From positions 496,001 through 560,000 of the forward strand of contig NZ_JADPZX010000001.1 in assembly GCF_015712165.1 (NCBI RefSeq): a stretch of DNA of 64,000 nt, in the 5' to 3' direction. The position numbers and the translations under genes are program-made. Shown piece by piece: positions 49,390 to 58,585 of this stretch (position 1 is the first letter of the stretch; each line of letters begins with the position of its first letter). The stretch is from Streptomyces spinoverrucosus. GTDB lineage: Bacteria; Actinomycetota; Actinomycetes; Streptomycetales; Streptomycetaceae. The notes below the pieces were generated by a model. The model ran no database searches. It saw nothing but the letters and a program-made list of their open reading frames with translations, and was not told the DNA's origin.

Positions 49390-50792
49390 CCGCCGATGCC
49401 GGTGTGACCGCCAGTGCCGGTGTGACTGCCGATGTCGGTGTGACCGCCGATGTCGCCTCCCGGCTGACGGGCTTCGTGGCCGCGCTGCGCGCGCACGGCG
49501 TCCGCGTCGGCACCGGCGAGACCGTGGACGCGGCACGGGCGGTGCGGGCGCTGGGACTCGCCGACCGCGAGCTGCTGCGCGCGGGTCTCGCCGCGACGCT
49601 GCTGCACACCACGGGCCAACGACAGGTGTTCGACCCGGTCTTCGACCTGTACTTCCCGCGCGGCGTGGGCGGCCCGCAGGGCGAGGCGGCGGACCGGGAC
49701 GACCTGCGCGACCGGCTCGCGGCGGCGCTCACCGCCGACGACAGCGCACTGCTGGGGCAGTTGGCCATCGAGGCCGTGGACGGCTTCGGCGGGTACGGGA
49801 GTTCACCGGCGTCGGACGGCTGGTCGTCGTACCAGACGCTGGACCGGATCCGCCCGCAGACGCTGCTCGCCCGGGTCCGCGCCGACGTGCGGGCCCAGTG
49901 GGGGGACTCGGGGTTCGCGGACCGGCTGCTGGACGACGAGATCCGGCGGCGTATCGAGGTGTTCCGCGCTCTGGTGGCGGCGGAGGCGCGGCGCCGGGTG
50001 GCCGAGCGGCGCGGCCGGGAGGAGATCGCCCGGCGCGCGGTGGCGCCCACCGCCGACCGGGTCGACTTCCTGTACGCCGGGAAGGACCGGCTGGCCGAGC
50101 TGCGCAGGACGGTTCAGCCACTCGCCCGGAAGCTGGCCACCCGACTGGCCGCCCGGCGGCGCCGGGCCGCCCGCGGCAGCATCGACCTGCGGCGCACCCT
50201 GCGCGGGTCGCTGTCGATGGGCGGCGTGCCGATGCGGCCGGTGCTGCGCCGGCGGCGTCCCGTCCGGCCCGAACTGGTGCTGCTGTGCGATGTGTCGGGC
50301 TCGGTGTCGGGTTTCTCGGACTTCACGATGCTGCTGGTGCAGGCGCTGCACGACCAGTTCAGCAAGCTGCGCGTCTTCGCCTTCGTCAACCGGATCGACG
50401 AGGTGACCGGGCTGCTGGAGCACGGCGCCGCCGATTCCGGGGGTCTCGGCGCGCGCATCCGGGCCGAGGCGACGCTCACGGGCTGGCACGGCAGCAGCGA
50501 CTACGGCGTCGCGCTGGGCGAGTTCGCCGAGCGGTACGGCGACGCGGTCGGCCCGCGGACGACGGTGTTCGTCCTCGGTGACGCCCGGACGAACATGAGC
50601 GACCCGAACCTCGCGGCCGTGCGGCAGATCGCCGCACGGGCCCGCCGCGTCTACTGGCTGAACCCCGAGCCGCGCCCCCAGTGGGGCACCGGCGACTCCG
50701 CCGCGCCCGCCTACGCCGAGCTGGTCGAGATGCGCGAGTGCCGTAACGCCCGCCAGCTCGGCGTGCTGATCGCCCGCCTGTTGCCGGTCTGA
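49386..50792 (+). CDS. VWA-domain (CoxE-like) protein, partner of the MoxR ATPase
   Basis: 468 residues. The N-terminus is four 18-bp repeats encoding G-V-T-A-D-x, each with a GTG that could serve as a start, so the exact start is uncertain. A helical middle region leads to a VWA domain from about 295 with the metal site ELVLLCDVSGSVSGF (DxSxS), SDYGVALGEFAERYG and FVLGDARTNMSDP. It is translationally coupled to the MoxR gene and should form the standard MoxR-VWA chaperone pair. Confidence 0.88.
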   Translation: MTADAGVTASAGVTADVGVTADVASRLTGFVAALRAHGVRVGTGETVDAARAVRALGLADRELLRAGLAATLLHTTGQRQVFDPVFDLYFPRGVGGPQGEAADRDDLRDRLAAALTADDSALLGQLAIEAVDGFGGYGSSPASDGWSSYQTLDRIRPQTLLARVRADVRAQWGDSGFADRLLDDEIRRRIEVFRALVAAEARRRVAERRGREEIARRAVAPTADRVDFLYAGKDRLAELRRTVQPLARKLATRLAARRRRAARGSIDLRRTLRGSLSMGGVPMRPVLRRRRPVRPELVLLCDVSGSVSGFSDFTMLLVQALHDQFSKLRVFAFVNRIDEVTGLLEHGAADSGGLGARIRAEATLTGWHGSSDYGVALGEFAERYGDAVGPRTTVFVLGDARTNMSDPNLAAVRQIAARARRVYWLNPEPRPQWGTGDSAAPAYAELVEMRECRNARQLGVLIARLLPV

Positions 50793-50818
50793 CCGGGCGG
50801 CGAGCCGGCGACCACGGC

Positions 50819-51520
50819 TCAGGTGGCGAGCTGCGGGTACAGCGCCGCGAGGTCGGCCGACAGGCCCGCCTTCACCTGCCGCGAGACGTCGTCGGCCAGC
50901 ACCTCGAAGGCGCCGGACTCGATGCCGTCGAGGGCCTGGGCGGCGACGCTCTCGGGCGTCGACTTGGGCGCGTCGATCTCCGCGGCCATGTCCGTGTCGA
51001 CGTAGCCGACGTGCAGACCGGTGACCTCGATGCGGCGCGGCCTGAGGTCCAGGCGCAGGGAGTTGGTCTGGGACCACAAGGCGGCCTTCGAGGCGCTGTA
51101 CGAGCCGGCGAGGCCGATCCACGACAGCACCGAGTGGACGTTGAGGATGTGGCCGCCGCCGTTGCGTTCGAGCACCGGGACGAAGGCGCGGGTCACGAGG
51201 AGCGGGCCGTAGAAGTTGGTCTCGAACTCGCGGCGCACGTCCTCGACGGGCGAGTCGAGGAAGTTCGCGTTGACCGAGGCGCCCGCGTTGTTGATCAGGA
51301 CGGTGACGTCCTGCGCCTGTGCTGCGGCGGCCTCGACCGACGCCGGATCGCTCACCTCCAGGGCGAGCGGCACGGCGTCCGGGTGCGTGATGGTGCGGGG
51401 GTCGCGGGCGGTGGCGTACACCTTCTTCGCGCCGCGCTCGTACAGGGCGGTCACCAACGCCTTGCCGATGCCGCGGCTGCCGCCGGTGACGAGGGCGACG
51501 GAGCCTTCGAGGGTGGTCAT
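50819..51520 (-). CDS. Short-chain dehydrogenase/reductase
   Basis: 233 residues, complete. TGGSRGIGKALVTAL binds the nucleotide, NNAGASVNANF is the NNAG motif, S-x-Y-x-x-x-K appears as SYSASKAALW with serine in LNVHSVLSW. The C-terminal VGYVDTDMAAEIDAPKST suggests an NADP-dependent carbonyl reductase. Two TetR-type operators upstream predict repression by the regulator at 47769. Confidence 0.9.
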   Translation of the reverse strand: MTTLEGSVALVTGGSRGIGKALVTALYERGAKKVYATARDPRTITHPDAVPLALEVSDPASVEAAAAQAQDVTVLINNAGASVNANFLDSPVEDVRREFETNFYGPLLVTRAFVPVLERNGGGHILNVHSVLSWIGLAGSYSASKAALWSQTNSLRLDLRPRRIEVTGLHVGYVDTDMAAEIDAPKSTPESVAAQALDGIESGAFEVLADDVSRQVKAGLSADLAALYPQLAT

Positions 51521-51562
51521 GGTGTGTCCTCACTGTCTCGGAGCCACGGAGGCGGCGATCAG

Positions 51563-51612
51563 GAAACCGATCGGTTTCGCTCTGACTGCGAGAAGTGTAA
51601 ACCGATCGGTTT
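51563..51612. promoter_or_regulatory. Two TetR-type operators GAAACCGATCGGTTTC in the SDR/MDR divergon
   Basis: GAAACCGATCGGTTTC (51563-51578) and AAACCGATCGGTTT (51599-51612) are perfect palindromes with centres 35 bp apart. The same core occurs in the TetR promoter at 48411. The pair lies between the SDR gene (minus) and the MDR oxidoreductase gene (plus) and could control both. Confidence 0.75.
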
Positions 51613-51715
51613 CCTCGGGGCAAGGGCTGACTCTTCCCCGGGGTGATTCGGGGTTCGTCCCTGATGTCCGAACCGCCGGTCGTTCCCTACGCTCGCTGCA
51701 ACAGAGGGGGCTCTC

Positions 51716-52690
51716 ATGAAGGCAGTGGTTCAGGACCGGTACGGCGGATGGGACACGCTGGAGTTCCGGGAGGTCGACCAGCCGGTGCCCGCGGCCGGCG
51801 AGGTGCTGGTGCGGGTGCGCGCGGCCTCGGTCAACGCCTACGACTGGCATTACCTGCACGGCGACCCGAAGATCGCGCGGTTGATGATGGGGCTGCGCAG
51901 GCCGAAAGCGGCCATACGGGGCCGGGACTTCGCCGGGGTGGTGGAAGCGGTCGGCGGTGGGGTCAAGGGGCTGGCGCCCGGGGACGAGGTGTACGGCGAG
52001 GCGGACGGGGCGTTCGCGGAGTTCGTGTGTGTGGCGGACGGCGCGGTGGACCGGAAACCGGCCGGCCTCAGCTTCGAGCAGGCGGCCGCGATGCCGCTGG
52101 CCGCGAACACCGCCCTCGTCGGCCTGCGCGACGTCGCCCGGGTGCGGCCGGGCCAGAAGGTGCTGGTGAACGGCGCGTCGGGCGGGGTGGGCACATTCGC
52201 CGTGCAGCTCGCCAAGGCGTACGGCGCCGAGGTGGGCGGCGTGTGCGGCACGCGGAACGTGGAGTTGGTCCGCTCGCTCGGCGCGGACCACGTCATCGAC
52301 TACACGCGGGAGGACTTCACCCGCGCCGGGCGGCGGTACGAGGTCGTGCTGGACCTGGTGGGCAACCGGTCCCTGGGCGAGTTCCGTCGCACCCTCACCC
52401 CGGACGGGACGCTCGTCCTGTCCGGCGGAGGCGTCTACGAGGGCGGCAGCCTGTTCGGACCGATGACGCTCTTGTTCAAGCGGCGGGCGGTGGCACCCTT
52501 CGTCCGCCAACGGCTGCTGGAACTCTCGGCACACCAGAGCAAGGCGAACCTCACCGCCCTGCGTGAACTCGTCGAGTCCGGGAAGCTCACCCCGGTCGTG
52601 GAACGGACGTATCCACTGAGCGAGGCGGCGGCGGCGATACGGCACCTGGAGGTGGAGCACGCGCGCGCGAAGATAGTCGTGGTCGTGTGA
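51716..52690 (+). CDS. NAD(P)-dependent MDR oxidoreductase (quinone-reductase type)
   Basis: 324 residues. GroES-like N-terminus (about 1-115) without catalytic zinc cysteines; Rossmann domain with VNGASGGVGTFAVQLAKAYG (about 150). RRPKAAIRGRDFAGVVEAVG is typical of the ZADH/QOR branch that reduces quinones or enones. A TACGCT -10 box (51689-51694) and GAGGGGG ribosome site precede it. Divergent from the TetR-controlled SDR. Confidence 0.88.
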   Translation: MKAVVQDRYGGWDTLEFREVDQPVPAAGEVLVRVRAASVNAYDWHYLHGDPKIARLMMGLRRPKAAIRGRDFAGVVEAVGGGVKGLAPGDEVYGEADGAFAEFVCVADGAVDRKPAGLSFEQAAAMPLAANTALVGLRDVARVRPGQKVLVNGASGGVGTFAVQLAKAYGAEVGGVCGTRNVELVRSLGADHVIDYTREDFTRAGRRYEVVLDLVGNRSLGEFRRTLTPDGTLVLSGGGVYEGGSLFGPMTLLFKRRAVAPFVRQRLLELSAHQSKANLTALRELVESGKLTPVVERTYPLSEAAAAIRHLEVEHARAKIVVVV

Positions 52691-52745
52691 GAGGCGGGCC
52701 CGCGCGACGGGCGCACGGGAGCCGGTCGCCCGTACGCCCCTCGCC

Positions 52746-53105
52746 CTACTCCTCCTTCGCGTACTCCCTGGCCATGGCGCCCGCGAAGTCGTACGCGACG
52801 ACCTGCTCGTCGCCGACCACCCAGGCGTCGTGCCCGGGCGGGCAGACGAAGACGTCGCCGGGGCCGACCTCCTGCTCGGCGCCGTCGTCCATGCGGATGC
52901 GCATGCGGCCCTGGACGACATATCCGTTGTGGTGGATCTGGCAGGAGTCGGTGCCCGCGATCGGGCCGACGGACTCCGACCAGCGCCAGCCCGGTTCGAA
53001 GGTGGCCACCGCGAAGTCGAGTCCCGAGAGGTGGACGGCTTCCAGGTGGCCGCGCGGGAAGTCGCGCCGCTCGTCCGGCTTGTCGAGCGTTTTCACCTCC
53101 AGCAT
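52746..53105 (-). CDS. Cupin-domain protein
   Basis: 119 residues, a single cupin. Conserved motif 1 is degenerate (TDSCQIHHNGYVVQGRMRIRM) and motif 2 is PGDVFVCPPGHDAWV, so a metal site with His ligands is possible. The C-terminus ends AGAMAREYAKEE. Such stand-alone cupins bind small ligands or detoxify reactive compounds; no specific role is evident. AGGAGG precedes the ATG. Confidence 0.85.
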   Translation of the reverse strand: MLEVKTLDKPDERRDFPRGHLEAVHLSGLDFAVATFEPGWRWSESVGPIAGTDSCQIHHNGYVVQGRMRIRMDDGAEQEVGPGDVFVCPPGHDAWVVGDEQVVAYDFAGAMAREYAKEE

Positions 53106-53235
53106 GACCGCTCCTCCTTTCCGGCCGGGGTGTCGGCCTCCGCCGCCCGTTCCTTGGGCTCGTGAGCGGCACCGGCGGGGGCCGAGTCCTCCCTCTCATC
53201 GTCGGCCCGTACGGTCCCGGCCCGCCACCGCTCGC

Positions 53236-54213
53236 TCATTCGCCGCCCGCGCACAGCCGGGCGAAGCGGTCGGCGTCGATGTTGCCGCCGGAGACGATCA
53301 CGCCGACGCGGCGCGGAAGGCGCTCGACACGGCCGGAGAGCAGGGCGGCCAGCGGGGTGGCGCCGCTGGGCTCGACGACGATCTTCAGCCGCTCGAAGGC
53401 GAACCGCATCGCGGCCCGGATCTCGTCGTCACTGACCAGCGCGATGCCGTCGACGAGCCGCCGGTTCACGGAGAACGTCAACTCGCCGGGCGTGTGCAGC
53501 GCCTGCCCGTCGGCGATGGTGTGCGGCACCGGGATGCTGAGGCGACGGCCCGCCTGAAGCGACCGCTTGGTGTCGTCGCCGGCCTCCGGCTCGACGCCGA
53601 CGACCCGGATGCCGGGATGCAGCCCCTTGGCCACGGTGGCGCTGCCGGCGATCAGCCCGCCACCGCCGACCGGGGTGACCAGCGCGTCCAGCTCCCCCGC
53701 CTCTTCGAGGAGTTCGAGGGCCGCGGTGCCCTGCCCGGCGATCACGTGGGGGTGCTCGTACGGCGGGATGACGGTGAGGCCGCGCTCCGCTGCCAGGGCC
53801 TCGGCGATGGCGACCCGGTCGCCGGTGTAGCGGTCGTAGGTGACGATCTCGGCGCCGTATCCGGCGGTGGCGTCGCGCTTCGATGCCGGGGCGTCCTCGG
53901 GCATGACGATCACGGCGGTGGTGCCCAGTTCGCGGGCGGCGAGGGCGACGGCCTGGGCGTGGTTGCCGGAGGAGTAGGCGGCGATACCGCGGGCCAACTG
54001 CTCGGGCGTGAGCCGGGAGGCGGTGTTGTAGGCGCCGCGGAACTTGAAGGCACCGACGCGCTGGAAGTTCTCGCACTTCAGGAGGACCTCGGCGCCGACC
54101 AGTGCGTCGAGTGTGCGTGAGCGCAGGACGGGGGTGCGATGGGCGACCCCCTTCAGCCGTGCGGCGGCGTCCCGGACGTCGTCGAGGGTGACGGGTGGGG
54201 TAGTGGTCGTCAC
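53236..54213 (-). CDS. PLP-dependent threonine/hydroxyaspartate ammonia-lyase-like enzyme
   Basis: 325 residues from GTG 54213 (AAGGAG seven bases upstream). The PLP lysine is in RVGAFKFRGAYNTA (about 61), the substrate loop SSGNHAQAVALA and the phosphate-binding glycines VGGGGLIAGSA are present, and it lacks the regulatory ACT domains of biosynthetic IlvA. It should be a catabolic threonine/serine or hydroxyaspartate dehydratase. The gene overlaps the stop of the YheO-type regulator by four bases (GTGA), so the two form an operon. Confidence 0.87.
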   Translation of the reverse strand: MTTTTPPVTLDDVRDAAARLKGVAHRTPVLRSRTLDALVGAEVLLKCENFQRVGAFKFRGAYNTASRLTPEQLARGIAAYSSGNHAQAVALAARELGTTAVIVMPEDAPASKRDATAGYGAEIVTYDRYTGDRVAIAEALAAERGLTVIPPYEHPHVIAGQGTAALELLEEAGELDALVTPVGGGGLIAGSATVAKGLHPGIRVVGVEPEAGDDTKRSLQAGRRLSIPVPHTIADGQALHTPGELTFSVNRRLVDGIALVSDDEIRAAMRFAFERLKIVVEPSGATPLAALLSGRVERLPRRVGVIVSGGNIDADRFARLCAGGE

Positions 54214-54893
54214 GGGCGGGCTCCTTCGGAAGCGGGGTCGGTCGAGGCGCGGGCCTGGGAGAGGTAGCTGTAGGCCGACGCGCGGGAGATGCCGAGGCGG
54301 GTGGCGACCTGCTCGACGGCGCGCCGCACCGCGAACACGCCGTGCTCGTCGAGGCTGCGGAAGAGTTCGAGGCGCTCGGCGCGGTCGAGGCCGGCCCAGG
54401 TCTGGTGCTGCCGCAAGCGGTGGGCGTCGAGGATGGCGTCGACGACCGAGTCGATGTCGTTGCCGAAGGTGGTGACCGGCGTCTGGACCGCGTCGCCGGC
54501 GCCGGCGAGCGCGCCGAGCAGGGCGTGGGCCTGCTGGACCGCGCCCGCGTCCACGTTGACGCACAGAGCGCCGAACACCGCGCCCGTGGAGTCGCGCAGC
54601 ACCATGGTGGACGACTTGACCAGCTGTCCGTCCCGGGTTCGGGTGAGGTAGTTCAGCTCGTCGTCGGCCTCGTCGCCGCGGGCGAGCACCCGCATGCCGA
54701 TCTCGCTCATCGCCCCGCCCACCGCCCGCCCGGTCACCGAACCCGCGACGGCGACCACCGACTTCTCCGGCTGCCGGTAGTCGTGCAGCACCACCTCGCA
54801 CACCGGCCCGAAGGTCGCGGCGATGCCGTCGACGACCGGCGCGAGCGCGGCGATGATCGCGTCCCGCTGTGCCTGCAGATCCTGCTCGGCCAC
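54210..54893 (-). CDS. YheO/DauR-type regulator (PAS-like domain plus HTH)
   Basis: 227 residues from GTG 54893, chosen because AGGAGG lies seven bases upstream. The N-terminal PAS-like domain has AFGPVCEVVLHDYRQPEKS, SKTR-like KSSTMVLRDSTGAVFGALC; the C-terminal helix-turn-helix shows FAVRRAVEQVATRLGISRAS AYSYLSQ. Relatives control amino-acid catabolism (DauR, D-arginine). Coupling to a threonine-dehydratase-like gene fits an amino-acid role. GACTC-T-GAGTC (54928-54938) lies in its promoter region. Confidence 0.87.
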   Translation of the reverse strand: MAEQDLQAQRDAIIAALAPVVDGIAATFGPVCEVVLHDYRQPEKSVVAVAGSVTGRAVGGAMSEIGMRVLARGDEADDELNYLTRTRDGQLVKSSTMVLRDSTGAVFGALCVNVDAGAVQQAHALLGALAGAGDAVQTPVTTFGNDIDSVVDAILDAHRLRQHQTWAGLDRAERLELFRSLDEHGVFAVRRAVEQVATRLGISRASAYSYLSQARASTDPASEGARP

Positions 54894-54927
54894 CGCGACA
54901 CCTCCTGGACTGAAAATCCAATTGCTG

Positions 54928-54938
54928 GACTCTGAGTC
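54928..54938. promoter_or_regulatory. Palindrome GACTCTGAGTC between the regulator and ALDH genes
   Basis: GACTC-T-GAGTC is a perfect 11-bp palindrome 35 bp upstream of the regulator's start and about 120 bp before the aldehyde dehydrogenase. It is a candidate operator for the YheO-type protein. Confidence 0.35.
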
Positions 54939-55058
54939 TAAGACAACGGCACACACGTTGACACCCCCGCCCACCCCTTGGAGACTCACCTCAGGAACGT
55001 GACGAAAAGTTCTTCACCCAGCGAACAACCAGCGGAAACAAACGGATTGCGACCCCTC

Positions 55059-56519
55059 ATGGCCATCACCCGTGACCTGCTCATCGGCGGCAAGGACGTG
55101 CCCGCCGCGTCCGGACGCACCACCGAGGACCTCAACCCCTACACCGCGGAGCCCTACGCCACCGTCGCCGCGGCGGGCGCCGAGGACGTCGACCGGGCGG
55201 TGGCGGCCGCGCAGGCCGCCTTCGACGACTGGGCGGCGGTCACTCCGTTCGCCCGGCGGGCGATCTTCCTGAAGGCCGCCGACCTGCTCGACGCGCGCGG
55301 TGAACAGGTCGCACAGCTCATGGCGCAGGAGGTGGGCGGCTCCCGCCCGTGGGCGTTGTTCAATGTCGCGCTGGCCGCGAACATCCTGCGTGAGGCGGCC
55401 GCCGCCGTCACCGCCCCGCGCGGCGAGGTGCTCAGCGCACAGGAGGAGGGCGCGCTGGGGCTGGCGGTGCGTGAACCGCTGGGCGTGGTCGCCGCGTTCT
55501 CGCCGTGGAACGCGCCGGTCATCCTCGGCGTACGGGCCGTGGCCGCACCGCTCGCGGCCGGCAACACCGTGGTGCTCAAGCCGAGCGAGGACGCGCCCAT
55601 CGCCTGCGGGCTCCTCGTCGCCGACGTGCTGAAGGAGGCCGGACTGCCGGACGGCGTACTGAACGTCGTCACCAACGACCCGGCCGACGCCGCCCGGATC
55701 GCCGAGAGCCTGATCGCCGACCCGCGCGTCCGCGCCGTCAACTTCACCGGCTCCACCGGCGTCGGTCGCATCATCGGGGAGCACGCGGCCCGCCATCTCA
55801 AGCCCGCCGTCCTGGAGTTGGGCGGCAAGAACTCCGTCATCGTGCTCGACGACGCCGACGTCGACTACGCCGTGGAAGCCGCCACCTTCGGCGTCTTCAT
55901 GAACGCCGGCCAGATCTGCATGTCCGGCGACCGGATCCTCGTACACGCCTCGCTGGTCGAGGAGTTCACGCGGAAGTTCACCGCGAAGGTCGCCTCGCTG
56001 CCGGCCGGTGACCCCGCCGACCCGCACACCGTCGTCGGCCCGCTGGTCAGCGCCGCCGCGGCACGGCGGGTGGCGGCGCTGGTGCGGGACGCGGCGGCGA
56101 AGGGCGCCACCGTGCTCACCGGGGGCGGCGAGCCGGAGGGTGCGGTGCATCCGGCCACCGTGCTCACCGGGGTCACGGAGGAGATGGACCTCTATCGCAC
56201 CGAGGCGTTCGGGCCGGTCTGCGCCGTGACCGCGTTCGCCACCGACGACGAGGCCGTGGCCCTGGCCAACGCCACCGAAAACGGCCTGACCTGCGGCATC
56301 ATCACCGAGAACGGCACCCACGGGCTGCGCGTGGCCCGTCGTGTCCAGACCGGCATCGTGCACATCAACGACCAGTCCGTGGCCGACGAGCCGCAGGCCC
56401 CGTTCGGTGGCGCGAAGGCGTCGGGGTACGGCCGGTTCGGTGGGCGCTGGGGCGTCGAGGCGTTCTCCAACACCCGCTGGGTGACCCTGGCCACCCAGCA
56501 CGCCCACTACCCGTTCTGA
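55059..56519 (+). CDS. Aldehyde dehydrogenase (benzaldehyde/vanillin-dehydrogenase-like)
   Basis: 486 residues from ATG 55059; an ATG at 54978 would add 27 unlikely residues and no strong ribosome site marks either. ALDH signatures are VLELGGKNSVIVL (Glu) and MNAGQICMSGDRILVH (Cys). EEGALGLAVREPLGVVAAFS and the C-terminal QAPFGGAKASGYGRFGG are typical of aromatic-aldehyde dehydrogenases. It is divergent from the dehydratase/regulator operon and overlaps the convergent AraC gene by 13 bp. Confidence 0.9.
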   Translation: MAITRDLLIGGKDVPAASGRTTEDLNPYTAEPYATVAAAGAEDVDRAVAAAQAAFDDWAAVTPFARRAIFLKAADLLDARGEQVAQLMAQEVGGSRPWALFNVALAANILREAAAAVTAPRGEVLSAQEEGALGLAVREPLGVVAAFSPWNAPVILGVRAVAAPLAAGNTVVLKPSEDAPIACGLLVADVLKEAGLPDGVLNVVTNDPADAARIAESLIADPRVRAVNFTGSTGVGRIIGEHAARHLKPAVLELGGKNSVIVLDDADVDYAVEAATFGVFMNAGQICMSGDRILVHASLVEEFTRKFTAKVASLPAGDPADPHTVVGPLVSAAAARRVAALVRDAAAKGATVLTGGGEPEGAVHPATVLTGVTEEMDLYRTEAFGPVCAVTAFATDDEAVALANATENGLTCGIITENGTHGLRVARRVQTGIVHINDQSVADEPQAPFGGAKASGYGRFGGRWGVEAFSNTRWVTLATQHAHYPF

Positions 56520-57262
56520 CCCGACGCCCGCGTCGCGCCCGGCGTGTGGCCGAAGGCGCGGCGGAAGACGTCGATGAACGCGCTCGCCGAGGACCAACCG
56601 CACCGGTGCGCCACCACGGTCACCGGCGTCTCCTCGGCGAGCAGCACCAGGGCGTGGGAGAGCCGCAGTTGGGTGCGCCACTGCGGGAACGTCATGCCGA
56701 GGTCGGACCTGAACAGGCGGGACAGTGTGCGGTCGCTGGCGCCGACCTGTCTGCCGAGGGCCGCCAGCGTGCGGTTGTCTGCCGGGTCGGCGAGCAGGAT
56801 CTCGCACAGCGCCCTGAGGTGCGGTGCGGTCGGCATGGGCACGTGCAGTGGCTGCTGCGGTGAGGCCCGCAGCTGGTCGCACAGCACGGCACGCAGGCGC
56901 CGGTGTTCGGGGCTGTCGTCCGCCGGGTCGCGGGTGCGGGCGAGGATCAGCTCCCGCAGCAGCGGGCTGACGCTCAGCACGGTGGGCTCGTCGATGCCGA
57001 GGGGGTTGGTGTCGACGGGCAGGCCGACCAGATGCAGTTCGAGCTCGCCGTGCGCCTGGTGGGAGTGCACGGTGCCGGCCGGTACCCAGATGGCGCGGGT
57101 GGCCGGGGCGACCCACGAGCCGGCGTCGGTGGTGACGACGAGCACGCCCCGGCCCGCGTAGACGATCTGGTGGTCGTCGTGCCGGTGGGCGTCGATGCCG
57201 GCACCGGGGGCCAGCCGGCGGATGCTGGTCGGCGCCACCGACTCATGGCGGATATCCCTCAT
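56507..57262 (-). CDS. AraC-family transcriptional regulator with cupin sensor domain
   Basis: 251 residues from ATG 57262. The N-terminal cupin (DAHRHDDHQIVYAGRGVLVV, WVPAGTVHSHQ) is of the AraC_binding type and the C-terminal HTH_18 shows LAALGRQVGASDRTLSRLFR and CGWSSASAFIDVFRRAFG. TAATCT lies eight bases before the ATG. It is divergent, 54 bp away, from an MFS exporter, the usual arrangement for a regulator of a resistance pump. Confidence 0.88.
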   Translation of the reverse strand: MRDIRHESVAPTSIRRLAPGAGIDAHRHDDHQIVYAGRGVLVVTTDAGSWVAPATRAIWVPAGTVHSHQAHGELELHLVGLPVDTNPLGIDEPTVLSVSPLLRELILARTRDPADDSPEHRRLRAVLCDQLRASPQQPLHVPMPTAPHLRALCEILLADPADNRTLAALGRQVGASDRTLSRLFRSDLGMTFPQWRTQLRLSHALVLLAEETPVTVVAHRCGWSSASAFIDVFRRAFGHTPGATRASGQNG

Positions 57263-57316
57263 CAGTTGGCAGATTATCGGAAGCCCGACAGGGTGGCCAC
57301 GGACGACCATGACGCC

Positions 57317-58528
57317 ATGCCAAGGAACAAGTCGATCGTGCTGCTGTCGGTCGGGCATGCCTGTGTGGACGTCTACCAGGGCGCCGTGGCGGCCTTGGTG
57401 CCGTTCTTCGTCGCCGAGCGTGCCTACACCTACGCCGCCGCTTCGGGCATCGTGCTCGCCGCCGGCCTGCTGTCCTCGGTGGCACAGCCGTTCTTCGGCG
57501 CGCTCACCGACCGGCGCCCCGTCCCCTGGCTGCTCCCGGTGAGCACGGTGCTGGGCGGGCTCGGGGTGGCTCTGAGCGGCATCAGCGGCTCGTATGCGCT
57601 CACGCTGCTGTTCGTGGCGCTGTCGGGCATCGGCGTCGCCGCCTACCACCCGGAGTCGGCGCGCGTCGCGCGGGTCGCCGCCGCGGGCAGCCACAGCTCG
57701 ATGGGCTGGTTCTCGCTGGGCGGGAACGTCGGCTTCGCGGCGGCTCCCCTCCTGGTCACCGTCGTGATCGCCACGGGCGGTCTGCGGTTCTCCCCGCTGC
57801 TGATCCTGCCCGCGCTGGTCGGCAGTGTGCTCACCCTGCCGATACTGCGGGCGCTGGAGCAGGCGCCGCGCGGCGAGGGCGGCGAGGAGGCCGCGGACGG
57901 GCGGGACGACTGGGCCTCGTTCGTGCGGCTGTCGCTGGCGGTGGTGTGCCGGTCGATCGTCTTCGTCGGCCTGAGCACCTTCGTCGCCCTGCACGCCCGG
58001 CAGCAGACGGGTGGGGGTACGGCGGCGGGGACGGCCGCGCTGTTCGTGCTCTATCTCGGCGGCGCGGTCGGCACGCTCGTCGGCAGCCGGCTGGCGCACC
58101 GCTGGGACCGGGTCACGGTGGTGCGCATGTCGTACCTGATCACGGTCGGCGCCGTCGCCGGTGTGGTGTTCGTGCCCGGCCCGGCGATCCATCTGTTCGT
58201 GGCGCTCACCTCGATCGGCCTGTACGTGCCGTTCTCGCTCCAGGTCACGCTCGCGCAGGACTACCTGCCCACACGCGTCGGCACGGCCGGCGGGATCACC
58301 CTCGGCCTGACGGTCAGCGTCGGCGGCCTCACCAGTCCCCTGATCGGCACGGTCGCCGACGCCACGTCGCTGCGCACAGCCCTGATGCCGCTGATCCTGA
58401 TGCCCGCCGTGAGCTGGCTGCTGTTCCGCACCCTGCCCGAACCGGCCGTTCCGAAGCGCCTGTTGGGCAACCGGAACGAGGATGCCGCGCGGACCACCAC
58501 CGCCGGCAGCCCGGAGACGAGCCGCTAG
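57317..58528 (+). CDS. MFS transporter, fosmidomycin-resistance (Fsr)-like
   Basis: 403 residues, twelve predicted helices. The start SIVLLSVGHACVDVYQGAVA and the segment GIGVAAYHPESARVARVAA are the marks of the Fsr subfamily of drug-efflux MFS proteins. The central loop is charged (EQAPRGEGGEEAADGRDD). ATG 57317 lacks a good ribosome site; GTG 57293 is an in-frame alternative. The substrate is unknown; the divergent AraC regulator is likely its controller. Confidence 0.9.
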   Translation: MPRNKSIVLLSVGHACVDVYQGAVAALVPFFVAERAYTYAAASGIVLAAGLLSSVAQPFFGALTDRRPVPWLLPVSTVLGGLGVALSGISGSYALTLLFVALSGIGVAAYHPESARVARVAAAGSHSSMGWFSLGGNVGFAAAPLLVTVVIATGGLRFSPLLILPALVGSVLTLPILRALEQAPRGEGGEEAADGRDDWASFVRLSLAVVCRSIVFVGLSTFVALHARQQTGGGTAAGTAALFVLYLGGAVGTLVGSRLAHRWDRVTVVRMSYLITVGAVAGVVFVPGPAIHLFVALTSIGLYVPFSLQVTLAQDYLPTRVGTAGGITLGLTVSVGGLTSPLIGTVADATSLRTALMPLILMPAVSWLLFRTLPEPAVPKRLLGNRNEDAARTTTAGSPETSR

Positions 58529-58585
58529 AAGACACCCCGTACACCCCGCCCGGGCGCCGGACGGCAGCCCGGGCGGGTCACTGCT

